Notes: a model not told the origin generated them from the letters alone. Shown: positions 7,893 to 18,600, numbered from the stretch's first letter. The stretch is DNA of 64,000 nucleotides from Segatella baroniae B14 (GCF_022024235.1 NZ_CP091799.1:1616001-1680000), one strand, 5' to 3'. Made by a program: numbers and translations.

Positions 7893-9284
7893 TTAAGCAG
7901 TGGCAGGTACTTTAAAACTTTTGAGCCAACTTCCCCGATAAAGCAATGCTAAAAAGGCTAATCCGCGGCAAGTTAATTCTATTGCCATAGCAATCCATAC
8001 CCCCTTTAACCCCATGCTCTGTGCAAGGGTATAGGCCAACGTAAGTCTTACCATCCACATACTGCAAAGATTAATCAAAGCAGGCTTGATAGCATCTCCT
8101 GCTCCTACGCTAATACTATATACCACTATGCTAGCAGCAAAGAATGGTTCAGCAAAAGCCTCTATTCGTAAAACAGAAACGCCCAAATTTTGAATCTGCT
8201 CAACTGGCGTAAGGAGTGCCATCATTTCGGGCGCAAAGATATACATCACAACTCCCATAAAAGCCATTACTATCATACCCAAACCTACGGTCATATGGGC
8301 AAAATTCATGCACAAATCCATTCTATTAGCACCGCGTGTCTGCCCTACCAGTGTAGAGGCTGCTTCACCGATACCATACCCCGGCATATAACAAAGACTT
8401 TCTGCCGTAATAGCAAAAGAATTGGCAGCTATAGCAACATTACCCAAAGGAGCTACAATGAGTGTACTTACAATCTGAGCACCACTCATCAGTATATTCT
8501 GGGCTGCCATTGGTACACTAATCTTGGCAGCTATCTGTAAATAACTAGTTATCCATCGGAAAGGTTCATGATCTTGATGCAAGGCTAACATCTTATTTTT
8601 CCATGCTGCCATGTATAACATAGGAAGCGACGTAACGATATATGCCGACATCGTACCTAATGCAGCCCCTATAACACCCATATTGAGCATGTAAATAAAG
8701 AGGTAATTAAAGCAAACATCAAAAACACACATCAGGCCACTCAGAAAACTTGGTGTTTTCATGTTGCCCGAAGCTTTCAATATTGCACTGGTTAAATGAA
8801 ACAAGAGTACAAAAGGAAGTGTAAACGCATAAATCAAAAAATAACTCGATGATAATGTAGCTATGTCTGCACCACCTCCTAGCCAATACGGAAGAGGATT
8901 GTGAACGGCTATACCCACCAAACTCATGAGTAGACTAAAAGACAAGCCACAAATCAGAGCATGACGAAATACTTGACGAGCACGAACAAAGTCATTGGCT
9001 CCAATAAAATGGGCCACTTGCACAGAAAATCCAGATGAAACCGCTCCTAAAATACCTCCCATCAGCCAAGTTGTAGATTCTATCAAACCGATACTAGCTG
9101 AAGCTTCGGCACCCAAATGACCTACCATTGAAGCGTCGATAAAAAACATCATAACCGTAGTTACCTGTGCCAACATAGAAGGGATACTTAATCCTACTAT
9201 CAAATTAAGTTTCTCGCCATTCGTCATAGGCAGACCATTACGGATAGCTGCCATTAAGTGCTCTGTATTACTGATTTTGCTCAT
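7893..9284 (-). CDS. MATE family multidrug/sodium exporter
   Basis: A 463-residue membrane protein with about 12 segments in two six-helix halves, the MATE (NorM/DinF) layout. The N-half contains PSMLAQVTTVMMFFIDASMV and the second half PMAAQNILMSGAQIVSTLIV, the paired helix-1/helix-7 pattern. It should extrude cationic drugs or metabolites using a Na+ or H+ gradient; the real substrate is not visible. It is monocistronic, with a full promoter at 9301-9330 and its own terminator at 7821-7871. Confidence 0.92.
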   Translation of the reverse strand: MSKISNTEHLMAAIRNGLPMTNGEKLNLIVGLSIPSMLAQVTTVMMFFIDASMVGHLGAEASASIGLIESTTWLMGGILGAVSSGFSVQVAHFIGANDFVRARQVFRHALICGLSFSLLMSLVGIAVHNPLPYWLGGGADIATLSSSYFLIYAFTLPFVLLFHLTSAILKASGNMKTPSFLSGLMCVFDVCFNYLFIYMLNMGVIGAALGTMSAYIVTSLPMLYMAAWKNKMLALHQDHEPFRWITSYLQIAAKISVPMAAQNILMSGAQIVSTLIVAPLGNVAIAANSFAITAESLCYMPGYGIGEAASTLVGQTRGANRMDLCMNFAHMTVGLGMIVMAFMGVVMYIFAPEMMALLTPVEQIQNLGVSVLRIEAFAEPFFAASIVVYSISVGAGDAIKPALINLCSMWMVRLTLAYTLAQSMGLKGVWIAMAIELTCRGLAFLALLYRGSWLKSFKVPATA

Positions 9285-9300
9285 ACCCTAAAAAGTGCTG

Positions 9301-9330
9301 CAAAGTTACAGCAAATATGCAGGATAACAA
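9301..9330 (-). promoter_or_regulatory. Promoter of the MATE gene
   Basis: TTG (9328-9330), a 19-bp spacer and TAACTTTG (9301-9308) fit the Bacteroidota consensus, 17 bp upstream of the ATG. Confidence 0.6.
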
Positions 9331-9381
9331 AATATCAATTGCAGTTTTATGTACCCATTTTACAGAAATCATAAAAAAAAA

Positions 9382-9409
9382 GAGGATTCCCCTTATAGAG
9401 AATCCCCTC
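9382..9409 (-). terminator. Terminator after the FKBP lipoprotein gene
   Basis: Bulged hairpin (GAGG/CCTC plus ATTC/GAAT) followed on the minus strand by a run of eight or more T. It ends the glyS-FKBP transcript. Confidence 0.7.
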
Positions 9410-9433
9410 AGTAACAATAGTTTATTCCAAAAA

Positions 9434-10096
9434 TCATTCGTTTAGCAATCGGTTTTGCTTGACATAAACTATAGGAAGAGCTGTACCTGGACGAGAATAG
9501 CCATCCAAGGTAATATCAAATACCAAAACCGAATAAGCTGGAATTTCGTCTGTTGCAGTACTACCGTAGCCTAAATTGTAAGGTATATATACTTTCCATC
9601 GATCACCGATATGCATATATTGCAAAGCTGTAGAAAAGCCTTCTATAACACCATTGACCGTAAAAGAAGAAGGTCGCATAGTACTTTTATCATAAGCACC
9701 AGACCAACTCTGATCAAAAATGTAACCTAACTCAGCATCGTATGGCGAAGTATAACTGGTTGATTTCAACAGATAACCTCTATAGTCTACCAATACAGAA
9801 TCTGTAGACATAGGACATCCACTACCTGTACCTTCTTGAAGCACCTTAACAAGAATATTATCCGTTACATCATTTCGCACAGATTCAGCAAATGCATATG
9901 TATGGATAATCTTCCAACTTGTATCACCTTTATCGATGCTATCTTTTACTGCAGCATATTTGCTAGCAAAATAGCTATCGTTAGTGGCCTTCCAGTTCTG
10001 GAACTCCTCTACAGTACCATCAGCCTCGCTACATGATGCCAGTACAAGTACCGACACCATCAGCATGACGAATAATTTAATAGTTTTTAATTTCAT
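9434..10096 (-). CDS. FKBP-type peptidyl-prolyl isomerase lipoprotein
   Basis: 220 residues from ATG 10096. An in-frame TTG two codons upstream is possible but less likely. The lipobox VLASC puts the lipidated Cys at 22, so the mature protein is anchored in the outer or inner membrane facing the periplasm. The FKBP fold occupies about 95-190: VDYRGYLL, FTVNGVIEGFSTALQYMHIGDRWKVYIPYNLGYG and VLVFDITL are its typical blocks. It should catalyse prolyl cis-trans isomerisation of envelope proteins. The start overlaps the end of glyS by 20 bp, so the two genes are probably cotranscribed and translationally coupled. Confidence 0.9.
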   Translation of the reverse strand: MKLKTIKLFVMLMVSVLVLASCSEADGTVEEFQNWKATNDSYFASKYAAVKDSIDKGDTSWKIIHTYAFAESVRNDVTDNILVKVLQEGTGSGCPMSTDSVLVDYRGYLLKSTSYTSPYDAELGYIFDQSWSGAYDKSTMRPSSFTVNGVIEGFSTALQYMHIGDRWKVYIPYNLGYGSTATDEIPAYSVLVFDITLDGYSRPGTALPIVYVKQNRLLNE

Positions 10097-11636
10097 TGGC
10101 AACCTTCTTAAGTAAAGAGGTGATACTTACGCGATCCTCTATGATAGAACGAAGCTGGTCAATATCTACACGCTCCTGTTCCATAGTATCACGGAAGCGC
10201 AATGTAACCTTATGATCCTTTGGAGTTTCGTGGTCTACAGTTACACAGAATGGTGTACCAACTGCATCCTGACGACGGTAACGCTTACCGATAGAATCTT
10301 TAGGATCACCATAATGTGTATTAAAGTGGAACTTCAAATTGTCTACGATTTCATGAGCCAACTCTGGCAGACCATCTTTCTTATCCAATGGGAAGACAGC
10401 ACACTTCACTGGTGCTAATGCCTCAGGCAACTTCAAAACAACACGAGTCTCACCATTTTCAAGAGTTTCTTCTGTATATGAATGACACATTACGCTCAAG
10501 AACATACGGTCTACACCAATAGATGTTTCTACATCATAAGGTACATAGCTTTCGTTACGTTCAGGATCAAAGTACTTGATACCACGACCTGAGAATTTCT
10601 CATGCTGACTCAAATCGAAGTCTGTACGAGAGTGAATACCCTCAACCTCCTTGAAACCGAATGGCAAGTGGAATTCGATATCGGTAGCAGCATTTGCGTA
10701 GTGGGCCAATTTTTCATGATCGTGATAACGATAATTCTCATCACCCATACCTAGAGCCTTATGCCATGCCAAACGAGCCTTCTTCCAGTATTCAAACCAT
10801 TTCATCTCTGTTCCTGGCTGACAGAAGAACTGCATTTCCATCTGCTCGAATTCACGCATACGGAATACAAATTGACGAGCAACAATCTCATTACGGAAAG
10901 CTTTACCTATCTGACAGATACCAAATGGCAACTTCATACGACCTGTTTTCTGTACGTTCAGGTAGTTAACAAAGATACCCTGTGCTGTTTCAGGACGCAA
11001 GTAAATCTTGTTTGTTGCATCGCTTAAAGAACCCATCTCTGTAGAGAACATCAAATTGAACTGACGGACATCGGTCCAGTTCTTGGTACCAGAAATTGGA
11101 TCAACAATACCCTCGTCGAGGATAATCTGCTTTAAAGCAGCGAGATCTGGTCCTTGCATAGCCTCAGTATAACGAGCATGCAACTCGTCACGCTTCTTTT
11201 GATTCTCAAGCACACGAGGATTAGTAGCACGGAACTGAGCCTCATCAAACTTATCGCCGAAACGCTTAGCAGCCTTAGCTACCTCTTTAGCAATTTTCTC
11301 TTCATACTTGCCAATCTGGTCCTCTATCAGATTATCTGCACGATAACGTTTTTTTGAATCACGGTTATCAATCAATGGATCGTTAAATGCATCAACATGA
11401 CCAGATGCCTTCCATGTTGTAGGGTGCATAAAGATACTAGCGTCAAGACCAACGATATTCTCGTGGAGCAACACCATACTCTGCCACCAGTACTGTTTAA
11501 TATTATTTTTGAGCTCTACACCATTCTGACCGTAATCATAAACGGCTGCAAGGCCATCATAAATTTCTGAACTTGGAAAGACAAAGCCATATTCCTTACA
11601 ATGACTTACAATCTTCTTGAAAACATCTTCTGCCAT
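10077..11636 (-). CDS. glyS: Glycine--tRNA ligase (alpha2 type)
   Basis: Class II synthetase of 519 residues charging tRNA-Gly. ATG 11636 gives MAEDVFKKIVSHCKEYGFVF, the usual start of this family. Longer frames would include the promoter at 11684-11715 and are rejected. Motif 2 is FRNEIVARQFVFRMREFEQM and motif 3 is YDVETSIGVDRMFL; GLAAVYDYGQNGVELKNN is the GlyRS-specific N-terminal block. This is the single-chain dimeric enzyme used by Bacteroidota, eukaryotes and archaea, not the alpha2beta2 form of proteobacteria. The downstream FKBP lipoprotein gene overlaps its 3' end. The symbol glyS is used by convention. Confidence 0.95.
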   Translation of the reverse strand: MAEDVFKKIVSHCKEYGFVFPSSEIYDGLAAVYDYGQNGVELKNNIKQYWWQSMVLLHENIVGLDASIFMHPTTWKASGHVDAFNDPLIDNRDSKKRYRADNLIEDQIGKYEEKIAKEVAKAAKRFGDKFDEAQFRATNPRVLENQKKRDELHARYTEAMQGPDLAALKQIILDEGIVDPISGTKNWTDVRQFNLMFSTEMGSLSDATNKIYLRPETAQGIFVNYLNVQKTGRMKLPFGICQIGKAFRNEIVARQFVFRMREFEQMEMQFFCQPGTEMKWFEYWKKARLAWHKALGMGDENYRYHDHEKLAHYANAATDIEFHLPFGFKEVEGIHSRTDFDLSQHEKFSGRGIKYFDPERNESYVPYDVETSIGVDRMFLSVMCHSYTEETLENGETRVVLKLPEALAPVKCAVFPLDKKDGLPELAHEIVDNLKFHFNTHYGDPKDSIGKRYRRQDAVGTPFCVTVDHETPKDHKVTLRFRDTMEQERVDIDQLRSIIEDRVSITSLLKKVANEIKNY

Positions 11637-11683
11637 TTTTATCTTAAATTTTGATTGTTTCCTATTTTTTCTAAATTTAGCTG

Positions 11684-11715
11684 CAAAGATACAACTTTTT
11701 TTATAAAAACGGCAA
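11684..11715 (-). promoter_or_regulatory. Promoter of glyS
   Basis: TTG (11713-11715), a 21-bp spacer and TATCTTTG (11684-11691). It lies upstream of the chosen ATG and rules out the longer N-terminal frame. Confidence 0.65.
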
Positions 11716-11783
11716 GAAACACGTTCTTTAGCTAACATTAACGAATATCTAGTAAAACCATAAGAATCAGAACAAACCGTTTT

Positions 11784-11814
11784 TTGCACATTTCGTTTTT
11801 TTTTTTTATCTTTG
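11784..11814 (+). promoter_or_regulatory. Promoter of the parC/gyrA-type gene
   Basis: TTG (11784-11786), a 20-bp spacer and TATCTTTG (11807-11814). Transcription should start near 11821, which excludes the TTG at 11812 as a start codon. Confidence 0.65.
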
Positions 11815-11841
11815 CATGAAAATTACGTAATTAAAAATCCT

Positions 11842-14580
11842 ATGGACGACGATAACATTATAAACAACGACGACGAGGTAAAAGACGACGATGTCATAGA
11901 AGAAGGCGATCAGGATGAAACATGGTCAGAAGACAGCCATTCTGATTATAAACCAGCTGATCGTTTTGACGCATCCGCTGTACACCACTTGTCAGGTATG
12001 TACAAGAACTGGTTCCTCGACTATGCTTCGTATGTTATTTTGGAACGTGCCGTTCCCCATATTGAAGATGGTCTCAAGCCAGTACAACGACGAATATTAC
12101 ACTCTATGAAACGTATGGACGACGGACGCTATAACAAAGTAGCTAATGTTGTCGGACATACCATGCAGTTTCACCCTCATGGTGATGCTAGTATTGGCGA
12201 TGCACTCGTACAGTTAGGACAAAAAAATCTATTGATTGATACTCAAGGTAACTGGGGTAACATCTTAACGGGCGACCGTGCTGCCGCTCCACGATATATC
12301 GAAGCCAGATTGTCTAAATTTGCACTTGAAACCGTTTTTAATCCGAAAACTACCGAATGGCAGTTCTCATACGATGGACGTAACAAGGAGCCTATCACGC
12401 TCCCTGTAAAATTCCCATTGCTCTTAGCTCAAGGTGCAGAGGGTATTGCTGTAGGTCTATCTTCCAAGGTTCTACCTCACAATTTCATAGAAATCTGTAA
12501 TGCAGCTATCGCTTATCTCAAAGGTGAAGACTTCCATCTCTACCCTGATTTCCCTACTGGTGGTTCTATTGATGTCAGCAAATATAATGACGGACAGCGT
12601 GGTGGCGTACTTAAGGTACGTGCCAAGATTGAGAAAGTGGACAATAAAACACTTGCTGTTCGCGAAATACCATTCAGTAAGAACACATCGACATTGATCG
12701 AATCGATTACCAAGGCTGTAGAAAAGGGAAAAATCAAAGCGCGCAAAATTGAGGACAATACCTCTGCACAAGCAGAAATTCTGATTCATCTTGCTCCTGG
12801 TGTTTCTTCTGACAAGACCATGGATGCTCTCTATGCATTTACAGACTGCGAAATTAATATTTCTCCTAACTGTTGTGTCATCGAAGACCAGAAACCTTGC
12901 TTTTTGACTGTAAGCGATGTTCTTCGCCATTCTGCCGACCGCACAATGGGACTTCTGCGTCAGGAATTACTTATCCGTAAGCATGAACTCGAAGAACAGT
13001 TGTTCTTCAATAGCCTAGAACGTATTTTCATCGAGGAACGTATTTACAAAGAGCGTAAATTTGAGCAGGCAAAAAATCAAGACGAAGTTGTTGCTTTCAT
13101 CGATAGCAAATTGGAGCCTTTCAAACCTTCTTTCATCCGCGAGGTTACTCGTGAGGATATCGTACGTCTCCTCGAAATTAAGATGCAACGTATCCTAAAA
13201 TATAATAAGGATAAAGCAGACGAGCTGATTGCTAAGATTAAGGCCGAAATCGCTGAAATAGAGAAAGACCTCGCCAATATGGTTGGGGTTACTATCAACT
13301 GGTTTGAATATCTCAGAAACAAATATGGAGAGGGCCACGAACGTCTTACCGAAATACGAAACTTCGAGAATATCGAGGTTACCAAAGTGGTAGAAGCTAA
13401 CCAAAAGTTGTATATCAATCGCCAAGAGGGATTTGTCGGTACAGGACTCAAGAAAGACGAATTCGTTTGTAACTGTTCTGATCTTGATGATATCATTATT
13501 TTCTACAAGGACGGTAAATTTAAAGTGATTAAAGTAGCCGACAAAATATTTGTAGGCAAGAACATTCTGCATGTGCAGGTATTCAAGAAGAACGACAAGC
13601 GCACCATTTACAACTGTGTATATCGCGATGGCAAGCTAGGTTGGTACTATATCAAACGCTTCAATGTAACTAGCATGACCCGCGACAAATTATATGATAT
13701 AACTCAAGGAAAACCTGGCAGTAGAGTAAATTACTTTACTGCTAATCCTAATGGTGAAGCTGAAGTGATTAAGATTACCCTCGACCCGGATCCTAAGAAG
13801 AAAAAACAAAATATCTTTATCGAAAAAGATTTTGCAGAGATAATTATCAAGGGACGTGCTGCCAAAGGTAACCTTCTTACTAAGGGCTCTATTCATCGTA
13901 TAGGCCTAAAGAGTCACGGACACAGCACATTAGGAGGACGAAAAGTTTGGTTCGACCCAGACGTGAAACGCCTTAACTATGATGAGCATGGACGATTCCT
14001 GGGTGAGTTTAATGATAAGGACCAAATCTTAGTAGTTCTTGATAATGGTGAATTCTACGTTACCAACTTTGATGTCAATAACCATTACGAGGATAATATC
14101 TTGAAACTCGAGAAATGGGATGAACACAAGATATGGACAGCAGTTCTTTATGATGCCGACAATGAGGGCTATCCTTATGTGAAACGATTCACCATGGATG
14201 CCAGCAAAAAACATCAAAACTTGATGGGTGATAACATCAATAGTAAACTTGTCCTTCTTACTGATGTTGCATTTCCGAGAATCCAGATTACCTATGGTGG
14301 TGTAGATGCTATTCGTCCTGCTGAGATAATAGACGCAGAGCAGTATATAGGCCAAAAGAGCTTCAAAGCTAAAGGTAAACGTATCTCTATTTATAAAATC
14401 GACAAGATTGAAGAATTGGAGCCTACCCGATTCCCGGAACCAGAAACAGAAGAAGACACTGATAACGAGAAAGAAGAGGTAGTAGAAAACCTTGATCCGG
14501 ATGCAGGAAAAAGCCAGCAACAGGTAATAGACGAGATAACCGGTCAGCTTAGTCTTTTCCCTGAAGATGACGAACAATAA
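11842..14580 (+). CDS. parC: Type IIA topoisomerase subunit A (topoisomerase IV ParC-like)
   Basis: DNA-cleaving subunit of 912 residues from ATG 11842. The N-terminus is very acidic (residues 1-40). The winged-helix domain contains HPHGDASIGDALVQL, and the catalytic tyrosine is Y152 in AAPRYIEARL. A coiled-coil region lies near 370-470, then a beta-pinwheel C-terminal domain without a clear GyrA box (QRRGGKG), and an acidic tail ending LSLFPEDDEQ. Lack of the GyrA box favours ParC over GyrA. The residue matching E. coli GyrA Ser83 is Ala116, and the Asp87 equivalent is D120. ParE is not in the window. It decatenates chromosomes together with ParE. Confidence 0.88.
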   Translation: MDDDNIINNDDEVKDDDVIEEGDQDETWSEDSHSDYKPADRFDASAVHHLSGMYKNWFLDYASYVILERAVPHIEDGLKPVQRRILHSMKRMDDGRYNKVANVVGHTMQFHPHGDASIGDALVQLGQKNLLIDTQGNWGNILTGDRAAAPRYIEARLSKFALETVFNPKTTEWQFSYDGRNKEPITLPVKFPLLLAQGAEGIAVGLSSKVLPHNFIEICNAAIAYLKGEDFHLYPDFPTGGSIDVSKYNDGQRGGVLKVRAKIEKVDNKTLAVREIPFSKNTSTLIESITKAVEKGKIKARKIEDNTSAQAEILIHLAPGVSSDKTMDALYAFTDCEINISPNCCVIEDQKPCFLTVSDVLRHSADRTMGLLRQELLIRKHELEEQLFFNSLERIFIEERIYKERKFEQAKNQDEVVAFIDSKLEPFKPSFIREVTREDIVRLLEIKMQRILKYNKDKADELIAKIKAEIAEIEKDLANMVGVTINWFEYLRNKYGEGHERLTEIRNFENIEVTKVVEANQKLYINRQEGFVGTGLKKDEFVCNCSDLDDIIIFYKDGKFKVIKVADKIFVGKNILHVQVFKKNDKRTIYNCVYRDGKLGWYYIKRFNVTSMTRDKLYDITQGKPGSRVNYFTANPNGEAEVIKITLDPDPKKKKQNIFIEKDFAEIIIKGRAAKGNLLTKGSIHRIGLKSHGHSTLGGRKVWFDPDVKRLNYDEHGRFLGEFNDKDQILVVLDNGEFYVTNFDVNNHYEDNILKLEKWDEHKIWTAVLYDADNEGYPYVKRFTMDASKKHQNLMGDNINSKLVLLTDVAFPRIQITYGGVDAIRPAEIIDAEQYIGQKSFKAKGKRISIYKIDKIEELEPTRFPEPETEEDTDNEKEEVVENLDPDAGKSQQQVIDEITGQLSLFPEDDEQ

Positions 14581-14584
14581 AATC

Positions 14585-14654
14585 GTAGATACTTTAAAGA
14601 ATAAATCCTCACAATCTTCCTGATTCGTGAGGATTTATTCTTTAAAGTATCTAC
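14585..14654. terminator. Perfect 28-bp palindromic bidirectional terminator
   Basis: Arms 14585-14612 and 14627-14654 are exact complements (28 of 28) around a 14-nt loop. The stem begins 4 bp after the topoisomerase stop and ends 1 bp before the stop of the convergent B3/B4 gene, so it fills the whole junction. Its role as a two-way terminator is inferred from position. Confidence 0.8.
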
Positions 14655-14655
14655 A

Positions 14656-15321
14656 TTATTTATAAAGAAAATATTTTCCTCCCTTACCATACGCATACAT
14701 ATTGATGAGTTGAAGAATATACTCAGCATTCTGTCGTACATGCTCCGTATCCCCATCATAGCCATTGACTAGAACGACAAGATGTGTGGTAGAAAGTCTG
14801 ATACGTGTACGCTCATGATCAGAAGTTGGCGTACCTACGCCTCCCTCAGCATCACGATACACTGGCAAACCCTCGATATTAATCATACCTCGTCCGATAC
14901 CTTCATAAGGTTCACCAGCCCTGCCTATACCAAGCGTAAGTGTATCGCCCACAAAATAATCAGCATCAAAACCACCTATACTATTACCAAAAACAATACT
15001 TGCCAGATTTAACATATCTACCAAAGTATCGATCTGATATAAGTCTTTTCCTTGAATCATTCTTCGGACAAGCGCTTCTGCTGCCGGACGATAACGCGAG
15101 GGATCTTTACCACAAGCTTTGTATACCTTTCGTGTAGCTGCAATGCTTGGAATTTCTTTAAGACTCTCCGTAGTTAGAGATGCCTTAAAAATATTAGCCT
15201 GCTGACGAATATCACTCCACAAATCTTGACAAAACGGACTATTCACTACTTGAGCTTCTACACACGCTCCCACAAAGTTCGGACATACCGATTTGATTTC
15301 TTCACTAACTATAATATTCAT
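14656..15321 (-). CDS. B3/B4 tRNA-binding domain protein (PheRS beta-like editing fold)
   Basis: 221 residues from ATG 15321; a GTG at 15342 overlaps the -7 box TATATTTG at 15342-15349 and is rejected. The middle (SIAATRKVYKACGKDPSRYRPAAEALVRR) and GKDLYQIDTLVDMLNLASI are the core of the B3/B4 domain found in the PheRS beta subunit, where it hydrolyses misacylated Tyr-tRNA-Phe. Free-standing versions are widespread but poorly characterised. A trans-editing or D-aminoacyl-tRNA type role is plausible but unproven. It is convergent with the topoisomerase gene. Confidence 0.85.
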   Translation of the reverse strand: MNIIVSEEIKSVCPNFVGACVEAQVVNSPFCQDLWSDIRQQANIFKASLTTESLKEIPSIAATRKVYKACGKDPSRYRPAAEALVRRMIQGKDLYQIDTLVDMLNLASIVFGNSIGGFDADYFVGDTLTLGIGRAGEPYEGIGRGMINIEGLPVYRDAEGGVGTPTSDHERTRIRLSTTHLVVLVNGYDGDTEHVRQNAEYILQLINMYAYGKGGKYFLYK

Positions 15322-15692
15322 AAAATTCGTTCTTTTAGGCACAAATATATAAAAATAGGCTCAGAAAATTGTCACAAGAGAATATTTTTCCGTCATCTGA
15401 GTAAAAAAATTAAAACATGGGCCGACTAATGAACACATACCTCTCAAAAGCGTTTTATTCTTAATGCTACACACGATTGTTACATTTATTCTCATATTCT
15501 CAATTTGTCCTTTATACATCTGACAACATACTTACGACAGCTATATTCCTAACAACAAAAACAAATTTCTGTCATATATAAGACGATTATCCGTCAAAAT
15601 AACGTCGTAAGAATAAAAAAAAGAAAAGACTGCCCAAGATCAATAAAAAAAATATATCTTTGCTTAGTTAACTTTGAATTTTATACAACACA
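15322..15692. other. Intergenic region between divergent B3/B4 and kinase genes
   Basis: 371 bp, AT-rich, no coding signal. It holds a minus-strand -7 box TATATTTG (15342-15349) and a plus-strand TATCTTTG (15655-15662) for the kinase gene. An 8-bp inverted repeat, CTTACGAC (15531-15538) and GTCGTAAG (15604-15611), could be a widely spaced operator. Nothing else is recognisable. Confidence 0.5.
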
Positions 15693-18600
15693 ATGAATAG
15701 AATAATAACTACACTTTTCGTTTTATTATCCTCACTTACCATTTTCGCAGATGATGACACCGAAAAATTTAATTTCCATATAGGTTCAGAGAATGGATTG
15801 ACAAGCGATATTGTTATGGATATTACATTCGATGGAGAAGGCCTTGCATGGGTTGCCACCTATACGGGCGTAAACCGTATTGCAGGTGGACACATCATAA
15901 ATTATAGACAACAAAATAGTAATATCGCCAACAATCAGATTATGAAATTATGCTATAACAAAAAGTATAATCTCATGATGATGGGTACACAAGCCAATGG
16001 TTTAACATATTACAATTTTAAGACAAGAGATTTCGAATCATATACAGAAAAGGACGGTTTGCCAGATAAGCATATTATGGATGTAAAATGCGACAGAAAT
16101 GGCAAAACATGGATCTTAAGCAAAAACGGTCTGATCAGTTGGTTCGACTATTCCACAAAAAAATTTGGTATTCTTAACAAAAACAAGCCCCAGCACCCGA
16201 TTAATCTAGTTTCATGTATAAACGTAGATTCTCGCGGATGTATCTACATCGGTCATCACCAAACAGGACTTAATGTCTACAATCCTAGGACTAAAAAGGA
16301 AAGACATTATCTGGACAATATCAGTATTTCTCAAATATTCTTCGATCACAAAGGTCGATGTTGGTTGGTTACTTCTAAAGGACTAACTCTGCTCAATTTA
16401 AAAACCGGCGATGCCAAAACGTATACGGTTAATGCAAATCATCAAAATTCAGAAGATAACTACATACGCTATATATCAGAAACTACCGACAAATCTCTTG
16501 TAGCTTGTACAAATGATGGACTTGGCTATGTAGACCTCAAGAGGAATAGTATTCCAACAAAAGATGACCTGTATTTTTATAAGATAAGCAGCCTGTTTGG
16601 TGGCCAACTTCCTATACCGAAATTGGCATTACAAGATAAATACGGAAACCTCTGGATGGCAGGACGTGAATATGGTATCGATATTATCATGTACAACAGT
16701 ACACCATTCCATTTACTACAACCATTCGCCAACATAAATCTAGCTGGAGTCTACAGCCTGTGGGCTGGTAAATATGATGTCTGGGCAGGTATGCAAGATT
16801 TATTCGGCCGAATCGACCAAGATAACCATCTAGTAGAAACCATCAGCATATTACCACATGTAAAATCGCCACAAGAACGTATTATTGCCATAAAACGCAG
16901 TAAAGATGGAATCATGTGGCTAGGTACTCTTCAGAATGGTGTATTAAGATATAATACCAACAATAAAACATGGTTATCACAGCCAGAGGGATTAGAACAA
17001 GGGCAGATACGCGACTTTCAACCTGATAAATACGGAGGTATGTATGTTTCTACCTCAACAGGACTTTATTACGTGAAAGATAACAAAAGTAAAAATCTCA
17101 ATTTTATCTATAAACATTGTCCACCTATAGCCATGAAAACAGTCTTCATAGACAAAGATGATAAGCTATGGGTAGGAACATGGGGATATGGGCTGCTTAT
17201 ATTCGACAAACAGCACAAACTCATATTCAAGAAAGACTTGGCTACAGGTTTGGCCAGTGATGTCAACCAGTTCTACTATGACCGAGATGGATACCTGTGG
17301 ATAGCAACCTCAAACGGCCTCTTCTGCTTCGATAACATACGCAATTTGAAGAAGATGAAGCACTATACTTCAGAAGATAAAGAAAGAGAACTCAATTATA
17401 AATCTGTGACCATGGACAAGACGGGGCACATTTGGCTTACGACACCAAGCTCTATCCTCTTCATGAATCGATATGGGGGAAAATTAGAAGAGTACGACTA
17501 CCGTAATGGTTCTTCTTTTGGGGTTTTCCACACGGGTGTAGCTGAAGCTACAGCCAATGGTTTGGTTTACTTCGGATCATCAAAAGGCGCTGTATATTTT
17601 AATGCCAGCGAAGCCCTTACCCCACAAAAACTTTCTCCTCTACATATCATGTCCATTGATGAATTTGTGCCTGACGAAAACGGTAAATATACTATCGATG
17701 CAGGCCATAATACGATTACCGTACGATTCATGCTCGAAAACATCGCGCAAATTAACAATGTGGTATACCAATATTATATAGAAGGTATGACCAACAAATG
17801 GGAAGATACACCTGGACATGCGGATATTACAATAGAGAACTTACCCCCAGGCGACTATGTTATCAAGGTAAGAGCCAAGGCCAAGAGTCAGTCATGGGAC
17901 ATGGCCGTAGTAACATCTGTAAATGTACACATGAAAGCCCACTGGTATTGGAGTTGGTGGTCAAAAACAATATATATGCTCTTAGCTTTCGGGCTATTGG
18001 CATATGCAGTCAGGGAATATAATAAATATAACAAGAATAAAATCGCTCAATTGGCAGAAATCAACACCAACAAAGATCGTGTGAGATTCTTTACAGGCAT
18101 TACACATGAACTCTATACTCCATTAACACTAATCAATGCGCCTCTGGAAGAACTTAAATCTGCAAGGAATATGTCTGTAAAGGAACAAAAGCAACTCAAG
18201 ATGATTTCTGATAACGTGGAGCGTTTAATGAATCTCATTAAACAGATACGACAATATATGCGTAGCGATGAACCCATGAATATGAGTCCACAAAGTCTTA
18301 TTGCCATTACCGAGATTATTACCAACAAATATCGACTGAAAAATAACAACCCTGAATTACGCATTATTTCGAAATATGAAGATAATTTACCAAATGTAAA
18401 CCTGAATCGTAGTGCTATCACATCTGTAATGGACAATTTGTTAAGCAATGCTATCAAGTATACTCCTAAAGGTACAATAACGGTTAGTGTACATCGAGAG
18501 GTGGATCAACTAATTACTTCTGTACAAGATACCGGATATGGTATTAAGGAAGAAGCTATACCCCACCTATTTAATCCGTATTATCAAGCAGAAAGTCACG

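Noticed and set aside
11637..11789. N-terminal extension of glycyl-tRNA synthetase to 570 residues
   Set aside because: The extra 51 codons cross a full promoter (TTG-N21-TATCTTTG) and do not resemble the family.
11812..11841. TTG start for the topoisomerase
   Set aside because: This TTG is part of the -7 box; the ATG at 11842 begins the acidic N-terminus.
12472..14577. Several minus-strand frames inside the topoisomerase gene
   Set aside because: They have no domain, no start signals and lie antisense to a well-conserved protein.
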